Positions 1 through 8,730 of a DNA stretch of 64,000 nt are shown here, piece after piece. Below the pieces are notes generated by a model, which was not told where the DNA came from, ran no database searches, and was given only the letters and a program-made list of their open reading frames with translations. Position numbers and translations under genes: made by a program. The stretch spans positions 620,001 to 684,000 of the forward strand of contig NZ_JBHVAL010000001.1 of NCBI RefSeq assembly GCF_042667405.1. Direction: 5' to 3'. Origin of the DNA: Arthrobacter sp042667405 (GTDB lineage Bacteria > Actinomycetota > Actinomycetes > Actinomycetales > Micrococcaceae). How positions within the stretch are numbered: position 1 is the first letter of the stretch; the number at the start of each line of letters is the position of its first letter.

Positions 1-781
1 TGAACTCAGACTCGGAGACAACCTTGACGCGGAAAAGCATTTCGGAGTGGTATTCACCGCAAAGTTCAGCACACTTGCCATCGAAGGTGCCTTCCTTCGT
101 CGGAGTGAACCGGATGTAGTTGGTCTTGCCCGGGATCATGTCGCGCTTCTGGAGGAACGCGGGGACCCAGAAAGAGTGGATGACATCGCGGGAGTTCAGT
201 TCCAGGTCAACTGACTTGTTGACCGGCAGGTACAGCGTGGGAAGCAGCTCCTTGTCGACCTCGTTGCCGGTCAGGTGAGCCTGGACACCGGCCTCGTGGA
301 GGTCCTCGGAGATGACCTGGCCCTGCTTGTAGTTGAAGTCCCATGCCCACTGCTTGCCGCGGACGTCAACAACGACGTCGGCCGGCTGCGACCGGTCATC
401 GATGGCGCGCTGGTCCTGGTCGGTGAAGTAGAAGAACACCAGAACCATGAACAGCGGGATGGTCAAGTAGAAGACCTCGAGCGGCAGGTTGTAGCTGAGC
501 TGCTTGGGAAATCCCGTGGTGCCCTTGCGGCGACGGTAAGCAATGATGCACCAGACCAGGAGGCCCCACGTGATGATACCGACTGCCAAAGCGGCGATCC
601 ATGAGTTGACCCAGAGGTCCATGATCCGGTCAGTGTGGTTGGTGGTGCCGCGCTCTGTAGGCAGCCAACCCTTCTCTACCTCTGGTGAACATCCGGTCAA
701 AACCAACGCGCCGGCGAGTGCCAAGCCAGTGATCGAGGTGATCTTTATGCGTCGGCTGCCGGTTCGGTTCTGCGAACTCAC
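1..781 (-). CDS. ctaC: Cytochrome c oxidase subunit II, partial (3' end outside window)
   Basis: This is subunit II of the aa3-type terminal oxidase, which carries the CuA centre that takes electrons from the cytochrome bc1/c complex into subunit I. The minus-strand frame stays open to base 1, so the C-terminus is missing. The start is GTG at 781, preceded by AGGAAGG. The N-terminus is a lipoprotein signal with lipobox LTGC, followed by two membrane segments and the periplasmic cupredoxin domain. Near residues 240-250 the full CuA ligand set is visible: the His of VIHSFW, then CAELCGEYHSEM with two Cys, Glu, His and Met. The location next to erpA is common in actinobacteria. Identification is secure; only the 3' end is unseen. 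Confidence 0.93.
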   Translation of the reverse strand, partial: MSSQNRTGSRRIKITSITGLALAGALVLTGCSPEVEKGWLPTERGTTNHTDRIMDLWVNSWIAALAVGIITWGLLVWCIIAYRRRKGTTGFPKQLSYNLPLEVFYLTIPLFMVLVFFYFTDQDQRAIDDRSQPADVVVDVRGKQWAWDFNYKQGQVISEDLHEAGVQAHLTGNEVDKELLPTLYLPVNKSVDLELNSRDVIHSFWVPAFLQKRDMIPGKTNYIRFTPTKEGTFDGKCAELCGEYHSEMLFRVKVVSESEF

Positions 782-964
782 AGACGGCCCTTCCTCTTGT
801 TGCTGTCTCCCGGCAGGCCGAAGGCTCACCGGGCACACTAAAAGTTTTACTACCCGATGTAGAGCTTACCGCTATCAGGCGGTTTTCGCGCACATGTCAG
901 CGCCGTGGCTCCGGATGCGTTTAAAGCGGACCGGAGTGGCGCCGACATGCGGCGATGGCTCACA

Positions 965-1354
965 TCAGTGGAACGAATCACCGCAGGCGCAAGACCCGCC
1001 GGCGTTCGGGTTGTCAATGGTGAAGCCCTGCTTCGAGATGGTGTCCTCAAAGTCGATGCTTGCACCGCTGAGGTAAGGGACACTCATCTTGTCCACGATG
1101 ACCTCAACGCCGTCATAGTCCCGCACAGCGTCTCCGTCGAGCATCCGCTCGTCGAAGTAGAGCTGGTAGATCAAGCCGGAGCAGCCGCCGGGCTGGACTG
1201 CAACGCGCAGCCGAAGGTCGGTGCGCCCTTCCTGCTCGAGGAGGCTGCGGACCTTGCCTGCCGCCACGTCCGTCAGATTGACTTCGTGCGTGGGCAGTTC
1301 GTCGTTGGCGACGACCTGTGTTCCGGTGCTGTTTTCGTTGGTTGCAGTGCTCAT
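965..1354 (-). CDS. erpA: Iron-sulfur cluster insertion protein (HesB/IscA/ErpA family)
   Basis: A-type carrier that delivers Fe-S clusters to apoproteins in the cytosol. The 129-residue protein carries the three conserved cysteines: one in PGGCSGLIYQ near residue 58 and the C-x-C pair in GGSCACGDSF at the C-terminus. The N-terminal 25 residues are a non-conserved extension. The ATG is preceded by GAAGGTAGG. It lies upstream of ctaC on the same strand with a 183-nt gap, so it may have its own transcript or be read through. The 199 nt between it and the upstream dipeptidase gene should hold its promoter. An imperfect inverted repeat (AGCTAA at 1431-1436, TTAGCT at 1456-1461) lies there, but I cannot assign a regulator. 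Confidence 0.93.
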   Translation of the reverse strand: MSTATNENSTGTQVVANDELPTHEVNLTDVAAGKVRSLLEQEGRTDLRLRVAVQPGGCSGLIYQLYFDERMLDGDAVRDYDGVEVIVDKMSVPYLSGASIDFEDTISKQGFTIDNPNAGGSCACGDSFH

Positions 1355-1505
1355 TGGCCTACCTTCTTATGAAGCTTCTGGCGGCGACGCCGGAACGCCG
1401 CCTGCCCTTACCCAATTACATACGGGTTACAGCTAATGCTACGTCGCGCAGACGCTTAGCTATAACTCCTGACGTAACCACGGACAGCATTTCGTTGTTC
1501 CCGGG

Positions 1506-1548
1506 CGGGCTCCCGGCGTCGTTTGAAGACGGTGCCGCCGGGAGCCCG
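1506..1548 (-). terminator. Hairpin downstream of the M20 dipeptidase gene
   Basis: A perfect 12-bp inverted repeat (CGGGCTCCCGGC at 1506-1517 and its complement at 1537-1548) starts 5 nt after the dipeptidase stop codon. No T-run follows on the minus strand, so this would be a U-poor actinobacterial-type terminator or an RNA-stabilising hairpin. Confidence 0.5.
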
Positions 1549-1553
1549 AATTG

Positions 1554-2996
1554 CTAGGCCCCGAGTCCTTCAGCGTTCAGCCGGGCAAGCATCAGGGCTT
1601 CGGCCAGCACGGCATGGCGGAAGTCGCCAATGTGCAAGGATTCGTTGGCGCTGTGCGCACGGGAGTCAGGGTCCTCCACACCCGTCACCAAGATCTGCAC
1701 GTCCGGATACATTTCCGTGAGGTCGGCGATGAACGGGATGGATCCACCGATTCCCATCTCCACGGGCTGAACTCCCCACGACTCCTCCAAAGCCCACAAA
1801 GCCACCCTTGCAGCCGCGGAAGTTGTGTCCGTGGCAAAAGCGTTCCCCCGCTCCCCCGGCGTGAAGGTCACCCTCGCACCGAAGGGTGCGTTCGATTCGA
1901 CATGCTTCTTCAGGGCGTCCATCGCTGCCTGGGGGTCCTGGCCGGGGGCAAGGCGCATGCTGAACTTGGCCCGGGCCGAAGGAATCAAGGTATTGGAGGC
2001 CACATCCACAGCCGGGACGTCCATGCCGATAATGGACAACGCCGGCTTGGTCCATAGGCGCGAACCTATGCTCCCGCTCCCGGCCAGCCGGACGCCGTCG
2101 AGCACTGACGCATCAGCGCGGTACTCCGCTTCGGTGAGGTCCACCGCCACGTCATCACGGGCCACCAACCCGGCGACCGCAACGTTGCCGTCGTCGTCGT
2201 GGAGGGTCGCTATCAATCGCGAAAGAAGCGTGGGGGCGTCAAGGACCGGTCCGCCAAACATGCCCGAGTGGACGGCATGGTCCAAAACCCGGACTTCGAA
2301 CGTTCCATCCACCAAACCGCGAAGGCTGGTGGTCAATGCCGGTATGCCAACCTTCCAGTTGCTCGAGTCGGCTACAACGATCACATCTGCGCGCAAGAGC
2401 TCCTGGTGTTCTTCCAGGAACGTGCGGAATGTGGGCGAACCTGCTTCCTCCTCACCTTCGAAGAAGAAGGTGACGCCAAGACCCAGGTCATCACCGAGGA
2501 CCTTGCTGACAGCGCTGTAGGCTGCCAGGTGCGCCATGATGCCGGCTTTGTCGTCAGCGGCTCCGCGACCATAAAGGCGGCCGTCCCGTTCCCCCGCCAC
2601 AAACGGTTCGGAATTCCACAGAGCCCGGTCCCCCGGCGGCTGTACGTCGTGGTGGGCGTACAGGAGGATGGAGGGTTTTCCTTCCGCAGCTGGACGACGC
2701 GCGACGACGGCAGGACCTCCGGGGGTACCGTCGGCTTTGTTGCACCTCAGGATCCGGACGTCAGTCATCCCGGTTGCCTTGACCAACGAAGAGACGGCCT
2801 CGGCGCTTCGATCAAGTTCCTTGGGGTCGAAACTCGCCCACGCAATGCCTGGAATGGAGACAAGGTCCCGCAGGGAATCCAGGGTGGAGTTGAAAGACTC
2901 GTCAACTGCCCTGGTCAGTGCCTCGACCGGGATGTCGCCGGAGTACCGTTGCTTGTTCTGCGGGGTGTCCGCATGTGCTGAAGTCATGGCCCACAC
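1554..2996 (-). CDS. M20 family metallopeptidase (dipeptidase)
   Basis: Zinc-dependent peptidase of the M20 (DapE/carnosinase-like) family, probably cleaving dipeptides in the cytosol. Metal-ligand motifs are visible: YAHHDVQPPGD near residue 112 (His and Asp), GRGAADDK near 142, EGEEEAGSP near 182 with the catalytic Glu pair, and a C-terminal His in SRAHSANE. The region between about 210 and 340 is the dimerisation lid. The length of 480 residues is usual. The start is uncertain: GTG at 2996 has GGAGG only 4 nt upstream, while ATG at 2987 leaves 13 nt. The in-frame difference is three residues. There is no signal peptide. The exact substrate cannot be read from sequence. Confidence 0.9.
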   Translation of the reverse strand: MWAMTSAHADTPQNKQRYSGDIPVEALTRAVDESFNSTLDSLRDLVSIPGIAWASFDPKELDRSAEAVSSLVKATGMTDVRILRCNKADGTPGGPAVVARRPAAEGKPSILLYAHHDVQPPGDRALWNSEPFVAGERDGRLYGRGAADDKAGIMAHLAAYSAVSKVLGDDLGLGVTFFFEGEEEAGSPTFRTFLEEHQELLRADVIVVADSSNWKVGIPALTTSLRGLVDGTFEVRVLDHAVHSGMFGGPVLDAPTLLSRLIATLHDDDGNVAVAGLVARDDVAVDLTEAEYRADASVLDGVRLAGSGSIGSRLWTKPALSIIGMDVPAVDVASNTLIPSARAKFSMRLAPGQDPQAAMDALKKHVESNAPFGARVTFTPGERGNAFATDTTSAAARVALWALEESWGVQPVEMGIGGSIPFIADLTEMYPDVQILVTGVEDPDSRAHSANESLHIGDFRHAVLAEALMLARLNAEGLGA

Positions 2997-3090
2997 TTTA
3001 CCTCCGGGTCGCAGGCCGTCACGGGATGCCGGACCAAGCAGCGAAGACCCATCGCCGTGGACGACGTAACGTACGCCACCCCGCTGAGGG

Positions 3091-3096
3091 TATTCT
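3091..3096 (+). promoter_or_regulatory. -10 element of a probable leaderless promoter for the DUF3043 gene
   Basis: TATTCT is followed by exactly 6 nt and then the GTG start codon at 3103, so the predicted transcription start coincides with the start codon. No Shine-Dalgarno sequence precedes the GTG. No clear -35 hexamer is seen. Confidence 0.55.
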
Positions 3097-3102
3097 GTAG
3101 GG

Positions 3103-3696
3103 GTGTTCGGACGTAAAAAGGAAGAGCCCAGCGCTCAGTCAGTAGTAGACCAGGCCTACGCCACCGCCCCGGGGCCGGGGGCCGGCAAGGGCACCCCTAC
3201 GCCCAAGCGGAAAGACCAGGAAGCGGCCCGGAAGCGCCCCCTGGTGCCCACCGACCGTAAGGCCTCGAAAGCGGCAGAGCGGGTGGCCATCCAGGACCAG
3301 CGACTGAAGATGCGACAGGCACTGGATACCGGCGATGAGAAATACCTCCCCTTGCGGGACAAAGGTCCTCAGAAGCGGTACGTCCGTGACTATGTCGACG
3401 CACGTTTCAGCCTGGGCGAATACCTGATGTTCGGCGCTTTGCTGTTTGTCGTCATTTCGCTCATCATTCCGCCGACCAGCGCCGGAATCAGCTACGTCCT
3501 CGTGGGCTTCTGGATCATGTTCCTCGCGGTCTTCGTGGACGTTTTCATTCTTTCCCGCAAGCTTCGCAAGCAGTTGACCTCAAAGTTCGGCGAGGTTGAG
3601 CGCGGATCCATCTGGTACGGCTGCATGCGTGCCCTCCAGTTCCGCAAGCTTCGCCTGCCCAAGCCGCAAGTGAAGCGCGGCCAATACCCGGCCTAG
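3103..3696 (+). CDS. DUF3043 domain membrane protein
   Basis: A 197-residue actinobacterial protein of unknown function matching the DUF3043 pattern. The first 100 residues are hydrophilic and rich in Lys, Arg and Pro. Two hydrophobic helices follow (about residues 108-128 and 130-150), and then a basic C-terminal tail. This indicates a small membrane protein with a large cytosolic N-terminal region. It is transcribed divergently from the dipeptidase and convergently with pyrD. The GTG start is supported by the leaderless-type promoter. Function is not known; the family name is recognised by pattern only. Confidence 0.85.
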   Translation: MFGRKKEEPSAQSVVDQAYATAPGPGAGKGTPTPKRKDQEAARKRPLVPTDRKASKAAERVAIQDQRLKMRQALDTGDEKYLPLRDKGPQKRYVRDYVDARFSLGEYLMFGALLFVVISLIIPPTSAGISYVLVGFWIMFLAVFVDVFILSRKLRKQLTSKFGEVERGSIWYGCMRALQFRKLRLPKPQVKRGQYPA

Positions 3697-3716
3697 GCGA
3701 CCCCACCATCCAACAA

Positions 3717-3747
3717 GAAGACCCCGGACCACTGGTCCGGGGTCTTC
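3717..3747. terminator. Bidirectional terminator between the DUF3043 gene and pyrD
   Basis: A perfect 14-bp stem (GAAGACCCCGGACC at 3717-3730 and its complement at 3734-3747) with a 3-nt loop ACT lies between two convergent genes. The outer bases are A/T-rich on both sides, so it can serve both strands. Confidence 0.85.
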
Positions 3748-3761
3748 TGCTGTAAGAGGCT

Positions 3762-4841
3762 TTAGCGGGACGCCCGCTGCCGCAGCTTGACCAGGCCCTT
3801 GTTGATACGCGAAACCCAGAACGGACCCTCGTACAGGAAAGCCGTGTATCCCTGCACCAGCGTTGCGCCGGCCTCGAGGCGATCCTGCACGTCGCGCGGT
3901 GTTTCGACGCCGCCAACAGCAATCAGGACGAGCTGATCGCCCACGGCATCCTTGAGCCGGCGGAGGACCTCCAGGGATCGCTGCTTGAGCGGAGCACCCG
4001 ACAAACCACCGGCCCCAAGAGCCTCCACCTTGGCAGGATCAGAGCTGAGACCGGCCCTGGAAATCGTGGTGTTGGTCGCGATGATTCCGTCAAGCTTCAA
4101 ATCCAGCGCGAGGCGGGCGACGTCGTCAACGTCTTCATCGGACAAGTCGGGCGCAATCTTTACGAGCAAAGGAACGTGCCGTCCGGCAGCCTCGTCGGCG
4201 GCGTCCCCAACGGCCCGAAGCAGCGGACGCAGCGTTTCAACATTCTGCAGCAAACGCAGGCCCGGCGTGTTCGGGGAGCTGACGTTCACCACCAAATAGT
4301 CCGCGGCGGGAGCCAGGCTGCGGGCACTGACGAGGTAGTCTGCCGTGGCGTCGTCAAGGTCCACGTTTTTGGTCTTGCCGATGTTGACGCCGATGATCGG
4401 CCGCGTCTGCGGGTACAGCCTCTGCAAAGCAGCCCGTGCGGACTTGAGCCGCGGCGCGACCGCAGCGGCGCCGTCGTTGTTGAATCCCATGCGGTTGACG
4501 ACGGCCCGGTCTTCGATAAGGCGGAACAGCCGCGGCTTGTCGTTGCCGGGCTGGGCCTGGCCGGTGATGGTGCCGACTTCGACGTGGCCGAAGCCAAGGT
4601 CGGCCAAGGCCTCAATGCCATGGCCTTCTTTGTCGAAACCGGCCGCCAGCCCGAAAGGCGATGGGAAAGTGAGGCCGAAAGCCTCCGTCCTCAAAGAGGC
4701 ATCCGGGGCTGTCAGCCGAGCCAGAATCCGACCGGCACCGGTACGGTGCGCCGTCCGGATTGCCTGGAAACCGATCTTGTGGGCTTTCTCGGCATCCATC
4801 CAGGAGAAGGCCAACTTGAAGAATGTGGGGTAAACACGCAT
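3762..4841 (-). CDS. pyrD: Dihydroorotate dehydrogenase (quinone), class 2
   Basis: FMN enzyme that oxidises dihydroorotate to orotate with membrane quinone, the fourth step of de novo UMP synthesis. The start is ATG at 4841 with AGGAG 4-5 nt upstream; a longer open frame exists upstream but lacks family similarity. The N-terminal 45 residues form the class-2 membrane-associating helices. FMN and substrate motifs include SPFGLAAGFDKEG, NRMGFNNDGA, VNVSSPNTPGLR with the catalytic Ser, and the C-terminal VGGVETPRD. The 359-residue length fits class 2. Unlike the other pyr genes, which sit together at 52-61 kb, pyrD stands alone here, which is common in this order. Confidence 0.96.
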   Translation of the reverse strand: MRVYPTFFKLAFSWMDAEKAHKIGFQAIRTAHRTGAGRILARLTAPDASLRTEAFGLTFPSPFGLAAGFDKEGHGIEALADLGFGHVEVGTITGQAQPGNDKPRLFRLIEDRAVVNRMGFNNDGAAAVAPRLKSARAALQRLYPQTRPIIGVNIGKTKNVDLDDATADYLVSARSLAPAADYLVVNVSSPNTPGLRLLQNVETLRPLLRAVGDAADEAAGRHVPLLVKIAPDLSDEDVDDVARLALDLKLDGIIATNTTISRAGLSSDPAKVEALGAGGLSGAPLKQRSLEVLRRLKDAVGDQLVLIAVGGVETPRDVQDRLEAGATLVQGYTAFLYEGPFWVSRINKGLVKLRQRASR

Positions 4842-4897
4842 GCTCCTAGTTTTGCCGGTCCGGGACCTCTGGCCAAACCCGTGACCGTGCAAGCCGT

Positions 4898-4903
4898 TAG
4901 CAT
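4898..4903 (+). promoter_or_regulatory. -10 element of a probable leaderless promoter for the flavoprotein gene
   Basis: TAGCAT is followed by 6 nt and the ATG at 4910. No Shine-Dalgarno sequence precedes the ATG. The promoter lies in the 68-nt divergent spacer with pyrD. Confidence 0.55.
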
Positions 4904-4909
4904 GTACGC

Positions 4910-6592
4910 ATGCCGCTCGAAGATAGTGACGCACATCATGGACCCGGCCGTATCTCTGCCGACATCGCCGTAGTTGGTGCAGGGCTGTCCGGACTCGTCG
5001 CGGCCGCGACCGCTTATGCTGCCGGCAAGAGCGTGGTGGTGCTGGACCAGGAGCCGGAGGCATCCATCGGAGGCCAGGCGCATTGGTCCTTTGGCGGCCT
5101 GTTCATGGTCGATACCCCGGAGCAACGCAGGCTGGGCGTAAAGGACAGCGCCGAGCTCGCCCTGTCCGACTGGATGGCCTCCGCAGCCTTCGATCGACCG
5201 GCCGACGTCCACGCACGGGCCTGGGCGGAGGCGTATGTCCACTTCGCTTCCGGCGAGAAAAGGAGTTGGCTCAAGTCCTTGGGCGTCGGCATTTTTCCGC
5301 TGGTTCAGTGGGCTGAACGGGGCGGGTATGGGCCGCAGGGGCATGGGAACACGGTGCCCCGTTTCCACGTCACCTGGGGAACAGGGCCGGCGCTTGTCCT
5401 ACCGTTCCTCGCGAAAGTCCAGGAGGGCGTCGACGCCGGAAGGGTGCGGATCTTCTTCAGGCACAGGGCCGCTTCCTTGACGACGACGGCGGGCCGGGTC
5501 ACCGGCGTGTCCGGCCAGGTTTTGGAGCCGTCGACGGCTGTGCGGGGCCAGGCCTCGTCGCGGGTCGCCGTCGGAGACTTCGAGGTGAACGCCGGAGCGG
5601 TAGTGGTAACCACCGGCGGGATAGGCGGCAACCACGATCTGGTGCGTCGGCAATGGCCAGGTGGCCATGCTCCGGCAGACATGCTCAGCGGCGTGCCCGC
5701 GTCGGTGGATGGTGGGTTCCTTCCGGCAGTGGAAGCAGCGGGCGGAACATTGATCAACGGCGACCGGATGTGGCACTACCCTGAGGGCATCCGGAATTAC
5801 GAGCCCGTGTGGCCCAAGCACGGCATCCGCATCCTTCCCGGACCTTCGTCTCTGTGGCTCCACGCCGAGGGCTCGCAATTGCCGGCCCCGCTCTTTCCCG
5901 GTTTTGATTCCCTCGGAGCGTTGCGCCATATTCTTGCAACAGGCCACGGGTACTCATGGTTCGTCCTGGACCGGACCATCGCACTCAAGGAGCTGGCCCT
6001 GTCCGGATCAGAACAGAATCCGGACCTCACCGGCAAGGATGTCAGGCTCCTGGCCTCACGGTTGACGCCCGGCGCTGACTCCCCCATTCAACGATTCCTG
6101 GACAAAGGTGAAGACTTCATCCAGGCCACGTCGGTGCGGGATCTCGCCGCGGGGATGAACCGCCTGACCAAAAATCAACTGATCGACGCCGGCAAACTTG
6201 AGGCGCTGGTCGACGCCCGGGACCGCCAAGTGTCCAGCGGCCTTGGAAAGGACCCACAGCTCGCCGCGATCAGGGCAGCACGGCGCTTCGCCACGGACAA
6301 ACTGATGCGGGTTGCGCCCCCGCACCGCCTGACCGACCCCAAGCACGGACCCTTGATAGCGGTCCGTCTCTCGGTCCTGACCAGGAAGAGCCTCGGCGGC
6401 GTCCAGACGGATCTGGGGTCAAGGGTGCCGGGCGCGGACGGGGCAGCGATACCGGGCCTTTTTGCGGCTGGCGAGGCTGCCGGATTTGGCGGCGGGGGCA
6501 TTCACGGGTATCGGGCATTGGAAGGAACGCTCCTTGGCGGCTGCCTCTTCTCGGGAAGGGCTGCCGGCCGGTCCGCCGCGGCCAGTGTCTAA
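4910..6592 (+). CDS. FAD-binding dehydrogenase (KstD-like flavoprotein, Rv0785 type)
   Basis: A 560-residue flavoprotein of the FAD_binding_2 family (3-ketosteroid dehydrogenase and fumarate reductase relatives). The N-terminal dinucleotide fold VVGAGLSGLVAAATAYAAG lies at residues 21-39, followed by the GGQAHWSFGG segment that is typical of the mycobacterial Rv0785 group. The C-terminal FAD-contact segment GLFAAGEAAGFGGGGIHGYR is at about 521-540. The substrate is unknown; similarity to KstD does not prove a steroid substrate. Two alpha/beta hydrolase genes follow after 9 nt, so the three may form a transcription unit acting on a hydrophobic substrate (inference). The start is supported by a leaderless-type promoter. 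Confidence 0.85.
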   Translation: MPLEDSDAHHGPGRISADIAVVGAGLSGLVAAATAYAAGKSVVVLDQEPEASIGGQAHWSFGGLFMVDTPEQRRLGVKDSAELALSDWMASAAFDRPADVHARAWAEAYVHFASGEKRSWLKSLGVGIFPLVQWAERGGYGPQGHGNTVPRFHVTWGTGPALVLPFLAKVQEGVDAGRVRIFFRHRAASLTTTAGRVTGVSGQVLEPSTAVRGQASSRVAVGDFEVNAGAVVVTTGGIGGNHDLVRRQWPGGHAPADMLSGVPASVDGGFLPAVEAAGGTLINGDRMWHYPEGIRNYEPVWPKHGIRILPGPSSLWLHAEGSQLPAPLFPGFDSLGALRHILATGHGYSWFVLDRTIALKELALSGSEQNPDLTGKDVRLLASRLTPGADSPIQRFLDKGEDFIQATSVRDLAAGMNRLTKNQLIDAGKLEALVDARDRQVSSGLGKDPQLAAIRAARRFATDKLMRVAPPHRLTDPKHGPLIAVRLSVLTRKSLGGVQTDLGSRVPGADGAAIPGLFAAGEAAGFGGGGIHGYRALEGTLLGGCLFSGRAAGRSAAASV

Positions 6593-6601
6593 GCTATAGC
6601 C

Positions 6602-7648
6602 ATGGACTGGACCCCTGACATCCTTGGAAAGGACTTTCAGGCCTGCGGCTTTGAGGCGGTGGGGCCTGACGGCGTAACCCGCCACGCCACCCTGATCCGG
6701 CATCGGGCTGAAGAGTCTGCCCGACCGGATCGAGCCTCCAGGCCCGTAGACCCGCCCTACGGGTCCGTACTCTTCCTCCATGGTTGGAGCGACTACTTCT
6801 TCAATACCGAACTCGCCCGGTTCTGGGCCGATCAGGGCTACGATTTCTACGCTTTGGACATGCATAACCACGGACGGAGCCTGCAGTCCGGCACTCCGGG
6901 CGGTTACGTAGCAGACTTGAGCTATTACGACGCCGAAATCAACGCAGCGCTGGACCTAATCCTTGACGACCGGTCCGGCTCCCCCACCGGCAGCCTGACC
7001 TTGATGGGCCATTCGACCGGCGGCCTGGTTGCCGCTCTCTGGGCCTCCCGCCACCCCGGTAGGGCCCAATTCCTCATACTCGACAGTCCGTGGCTTGAAA
7101 TGCACGGGAACTCATTGGTCCGCCGTGCAGCGCAAGCAATGGTCGCGCCTCTTGCCAGGCTTCGTCCGGAGACGGTACTGCGGCTGCCGGAGAGAGGTTT
7201 CTACTTCCGGAGCATCAGCAGCAGTGCCGAGGGAGAATGGGCGCTGGACGAGAAGTACCGGCCGCCCTTCGCCTTCCCGGTGCGGGCAGGATGGCTCAGC
7301 GCCGTCTTTGCAGGCCATTCGACGGTGTCCCGGGGGCTCAACCTGGACATACCTGTTCTGGTCCTGACCTCAGCGGCCAGCGCCAACGGCATGGTGTGGC
7401 AGGAATCCATGCGTCGTTCTGATGCCGTCCTGGATGTGGGCACCATTGCCCTCCGGGCGATGGCACTGGGCCGAACTGTGACCTTGGAACGGATTGATGG
7501 GGGCCTGCACGATGTCTTCCTCTCAGCTCCTGAGGTGCGCAAGGACGCGTATGCAAGGCTTGCCCGATGGATCAACGGATTCATGGGCCATGGCGCTCTT
7601 GAACAGCAAAAGGACGCTCTTGAACAGCAACAGGAGGGGGATACGTGA
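6602..7648 (+). CDS. Alpha/beta hydrolase (lysophospholipase/esterase type), first of a tandem pair
   Basis: A 348-residue serine hydrolase. The nucleophile elbow is GHSTGG (about residues 139-144), the oxyanion region is FLHGWSDYF, and the catalytic His is in GGLHDVFLS near residue 300. There is no signal peptide, so it acts in the cytosol. It is a clear paralog of the next gene; both share WxDYF-TEL, GRSL and HDVFLS blocks. A TAAGCT hexamer overlapping the stop codon of the upstream gene lies 6 nt before the ATG and could be a -10 box, although read-through from the flavoprotein gene is equally possible. The C-terminus ends in a duplicated LEQQ segment encoded by a 21-bp tandem repeat. Confidence 0.85.
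   Translation: MDWTPDILGKDFQACGFEAVGPDGVTRHATLIRHRAEESARPDRASRPVDPPYGSVLFLHGWSDYFFNTELARFWADQGYDFYALDMHNHGRSLQSGTPGGYVADLSYYDAEINAALDLILDDRSGSPTGSLTLMGHSTGGLVAALWASRHPGRAQFLILDSPWLEMHGNSLVRRAAQAMVAPLARLRPETVLRLPERGFYFRSISSSAEGEWALDEKYRPPFAFPVRAGWLSAVFAGHSTVSRGLNLDIPVLVLTSAASANGMVWQESMRRSDAVLDVGTIALRAMALGRTVTLERIDGGLHDVFLSAPEVRKDAYARLARWINGFMGHGALEQQKDALEQQQEGDT
7595..7636 (+). repeat. 21-bp tandem direct repeat at the hydrolase gene junction
   Basis: Two adjacent 21-bp units (7595-7615 and 7616-7636), both beginning GCTCTTGAACAGCAA, encode the C-terminal ALEQQ repeat of the first hydrolase. The second unit runs into the AGGAGG that serves the next gene, so the duplication may have supplied or repositioned this ribosome-binding site. 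Confidence 0.7.
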
Positions 7649-8715
7649 CCGGCACAGGTAATTCCGGACAACAGTGGAGGCCTGATGTCCTGGGCCACAA
7701 TTACGAATGCATGGACCTGCCGCTCAAAGATGACGATGAAGGCCCGGTCAAAGCAACTCTCGTCAGGCACGCCCCGGCCGTCGAGGACGCAGCTCCCCAC
7801 GGAATCCTGGATTTCCTGGGGACCTTCATCAAACGCAAGCGACGCACCACGCGCGAAACAGATGGTGCACCCAAAGTAGTCCTCTACCTTCACGGCTGGG
7901 CCGACTACTTCCTGCAAACCGAACTGGCTGAATATCTCACTGCTTCGGGCTTCCTGTTCTATGCGGTGGACTTGCGCAAATTCGGCAGGAGCCTGCTCCC
8001 GGGGCAAACACCGGGCTACACGTCCGACCTCAGTGTCTACGATGAGGATCTTGCCGCGGCCTTGAGGCAGATTGAGCTGGACGTGGCAGCACGGACCGAC
8101 AGGCAACTGCCTCCGACGATCCACGTGATTGCCCACTCCCTTGGTGGCCTCATCGCCGCGCTATGGGCCAACCGCAACCCGGGCAAACTGGGTACTTTGG
8201 TTCTTAATGCCCCTTGGCTCGAGCTCCAGGGCAGCAGCTTGGTCCGCAGCATCGCCATGCACTTGGTGGAACCGTTCGCACGCACCGATCCGAAGCGCCC
8301 CTTCAGGTTCCCGGAAATGCCTGCCTACTGGGAAAGCGTCAGCAATGAGGCGCACGGTGAATGGATGCTGGACCCGGTGTGGCGGCCCCGGGCTTCATTT
8401 CCCATTCGGGCTGGTTGGACGAAAGCCGTGCTGGCAGGTCACGCCGCTGTTGAGCGGAAGCTCAATATTGATGCCCCTGTCCTGGTTCTGTTATCGGGCC
8501 GCACCAGGATCCAGGCCGAATGGACGGCCGACCTGATGCGCGCTGATGCCGTCATAGACGTCGAAGAAACCTCCCGACGTGCCCTCGGCCTGGCGCGGCG
8601 AACTGCCGTCTTCCGCTACCCGGGCGCCGTCCACGACGTCTTCCTGTCGCGCCGCACAGTCCGCCAGCAGGCGTACCGGGACGTCACGGTGTGGCTTGCC
8701 GCTTATCCGTACTGA
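7645..8715 (+). CDS. Alpha/beta hydrolase, second of a tandem pair
   Basis: A 356-residue paralog of the preceding hydrolase. It starts at GTG 7645, whose GTGA overlaps the TGA of the upstream gene, and has an AGGAGG site; the pair is translationally coupled. The elbow reads AHSLGG instead of the usual G-x-S-x-G, so the first Gly is replaced by Ala while the Ser is kept. The catalytic His lies in GAVHDVFLS near residue 320. Against its partner it has an extra loop of about 20 residues around residues 50-70 with basic residues. It is convergent with uppS, 15 nt away, with no terminator visible in the gap. The substrate is unknown. Confidence 0.85.
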   Translation: MTGTGNSGQQWRPDVLGHNYECMDLPLKDDDEGPVKATLVRHAPAVEDAAPHGILDFLGTFIKRKRRTTRETDGAPKVVLYLHGWADYFLQTELAEYLTASGFLFYAVDLRKFGRSLLPGQTPGYTSDLSVYDEDLAAALRQIELDVAARTDRQLPPTIHVIAHSLGGLIAALWANRNPGKLGTLVLNAPWLELQGSSLVRSIAMHLVEPFARTDPKRPFRFPEMPAYWESVSNEAHGEWMLDPVWRPRASFPIRAGWTKAVLAGHAAVERKLNIDAPVLVLLSGRTRIQAEWTADLMRADAVIDVEETSRRALGLARRTAVFRYPGAVHDVFLSRRTVRQQAYRDVTVWLAAYPY

Positions 8716-8730
8716 ATTAGCGCAGGCACG

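Noticed and set aside
905..1372. A plus-strand frame opposite erpA
   Set aside because: Shadow of erpA on the other strand; erpA motifs are complete.
4842..5063. A 74-residue N-terminal extension of PyrD
   Set aside because: It overlaps the divergent flavoprotein gene; AGGAG before ATG 4841 supports the shorter form.
7595..7636. The tandem 21-bp unit as a CRISPR or minisatellite array
   Set aside because: Only two copies, inside a coding end, with no spacers.
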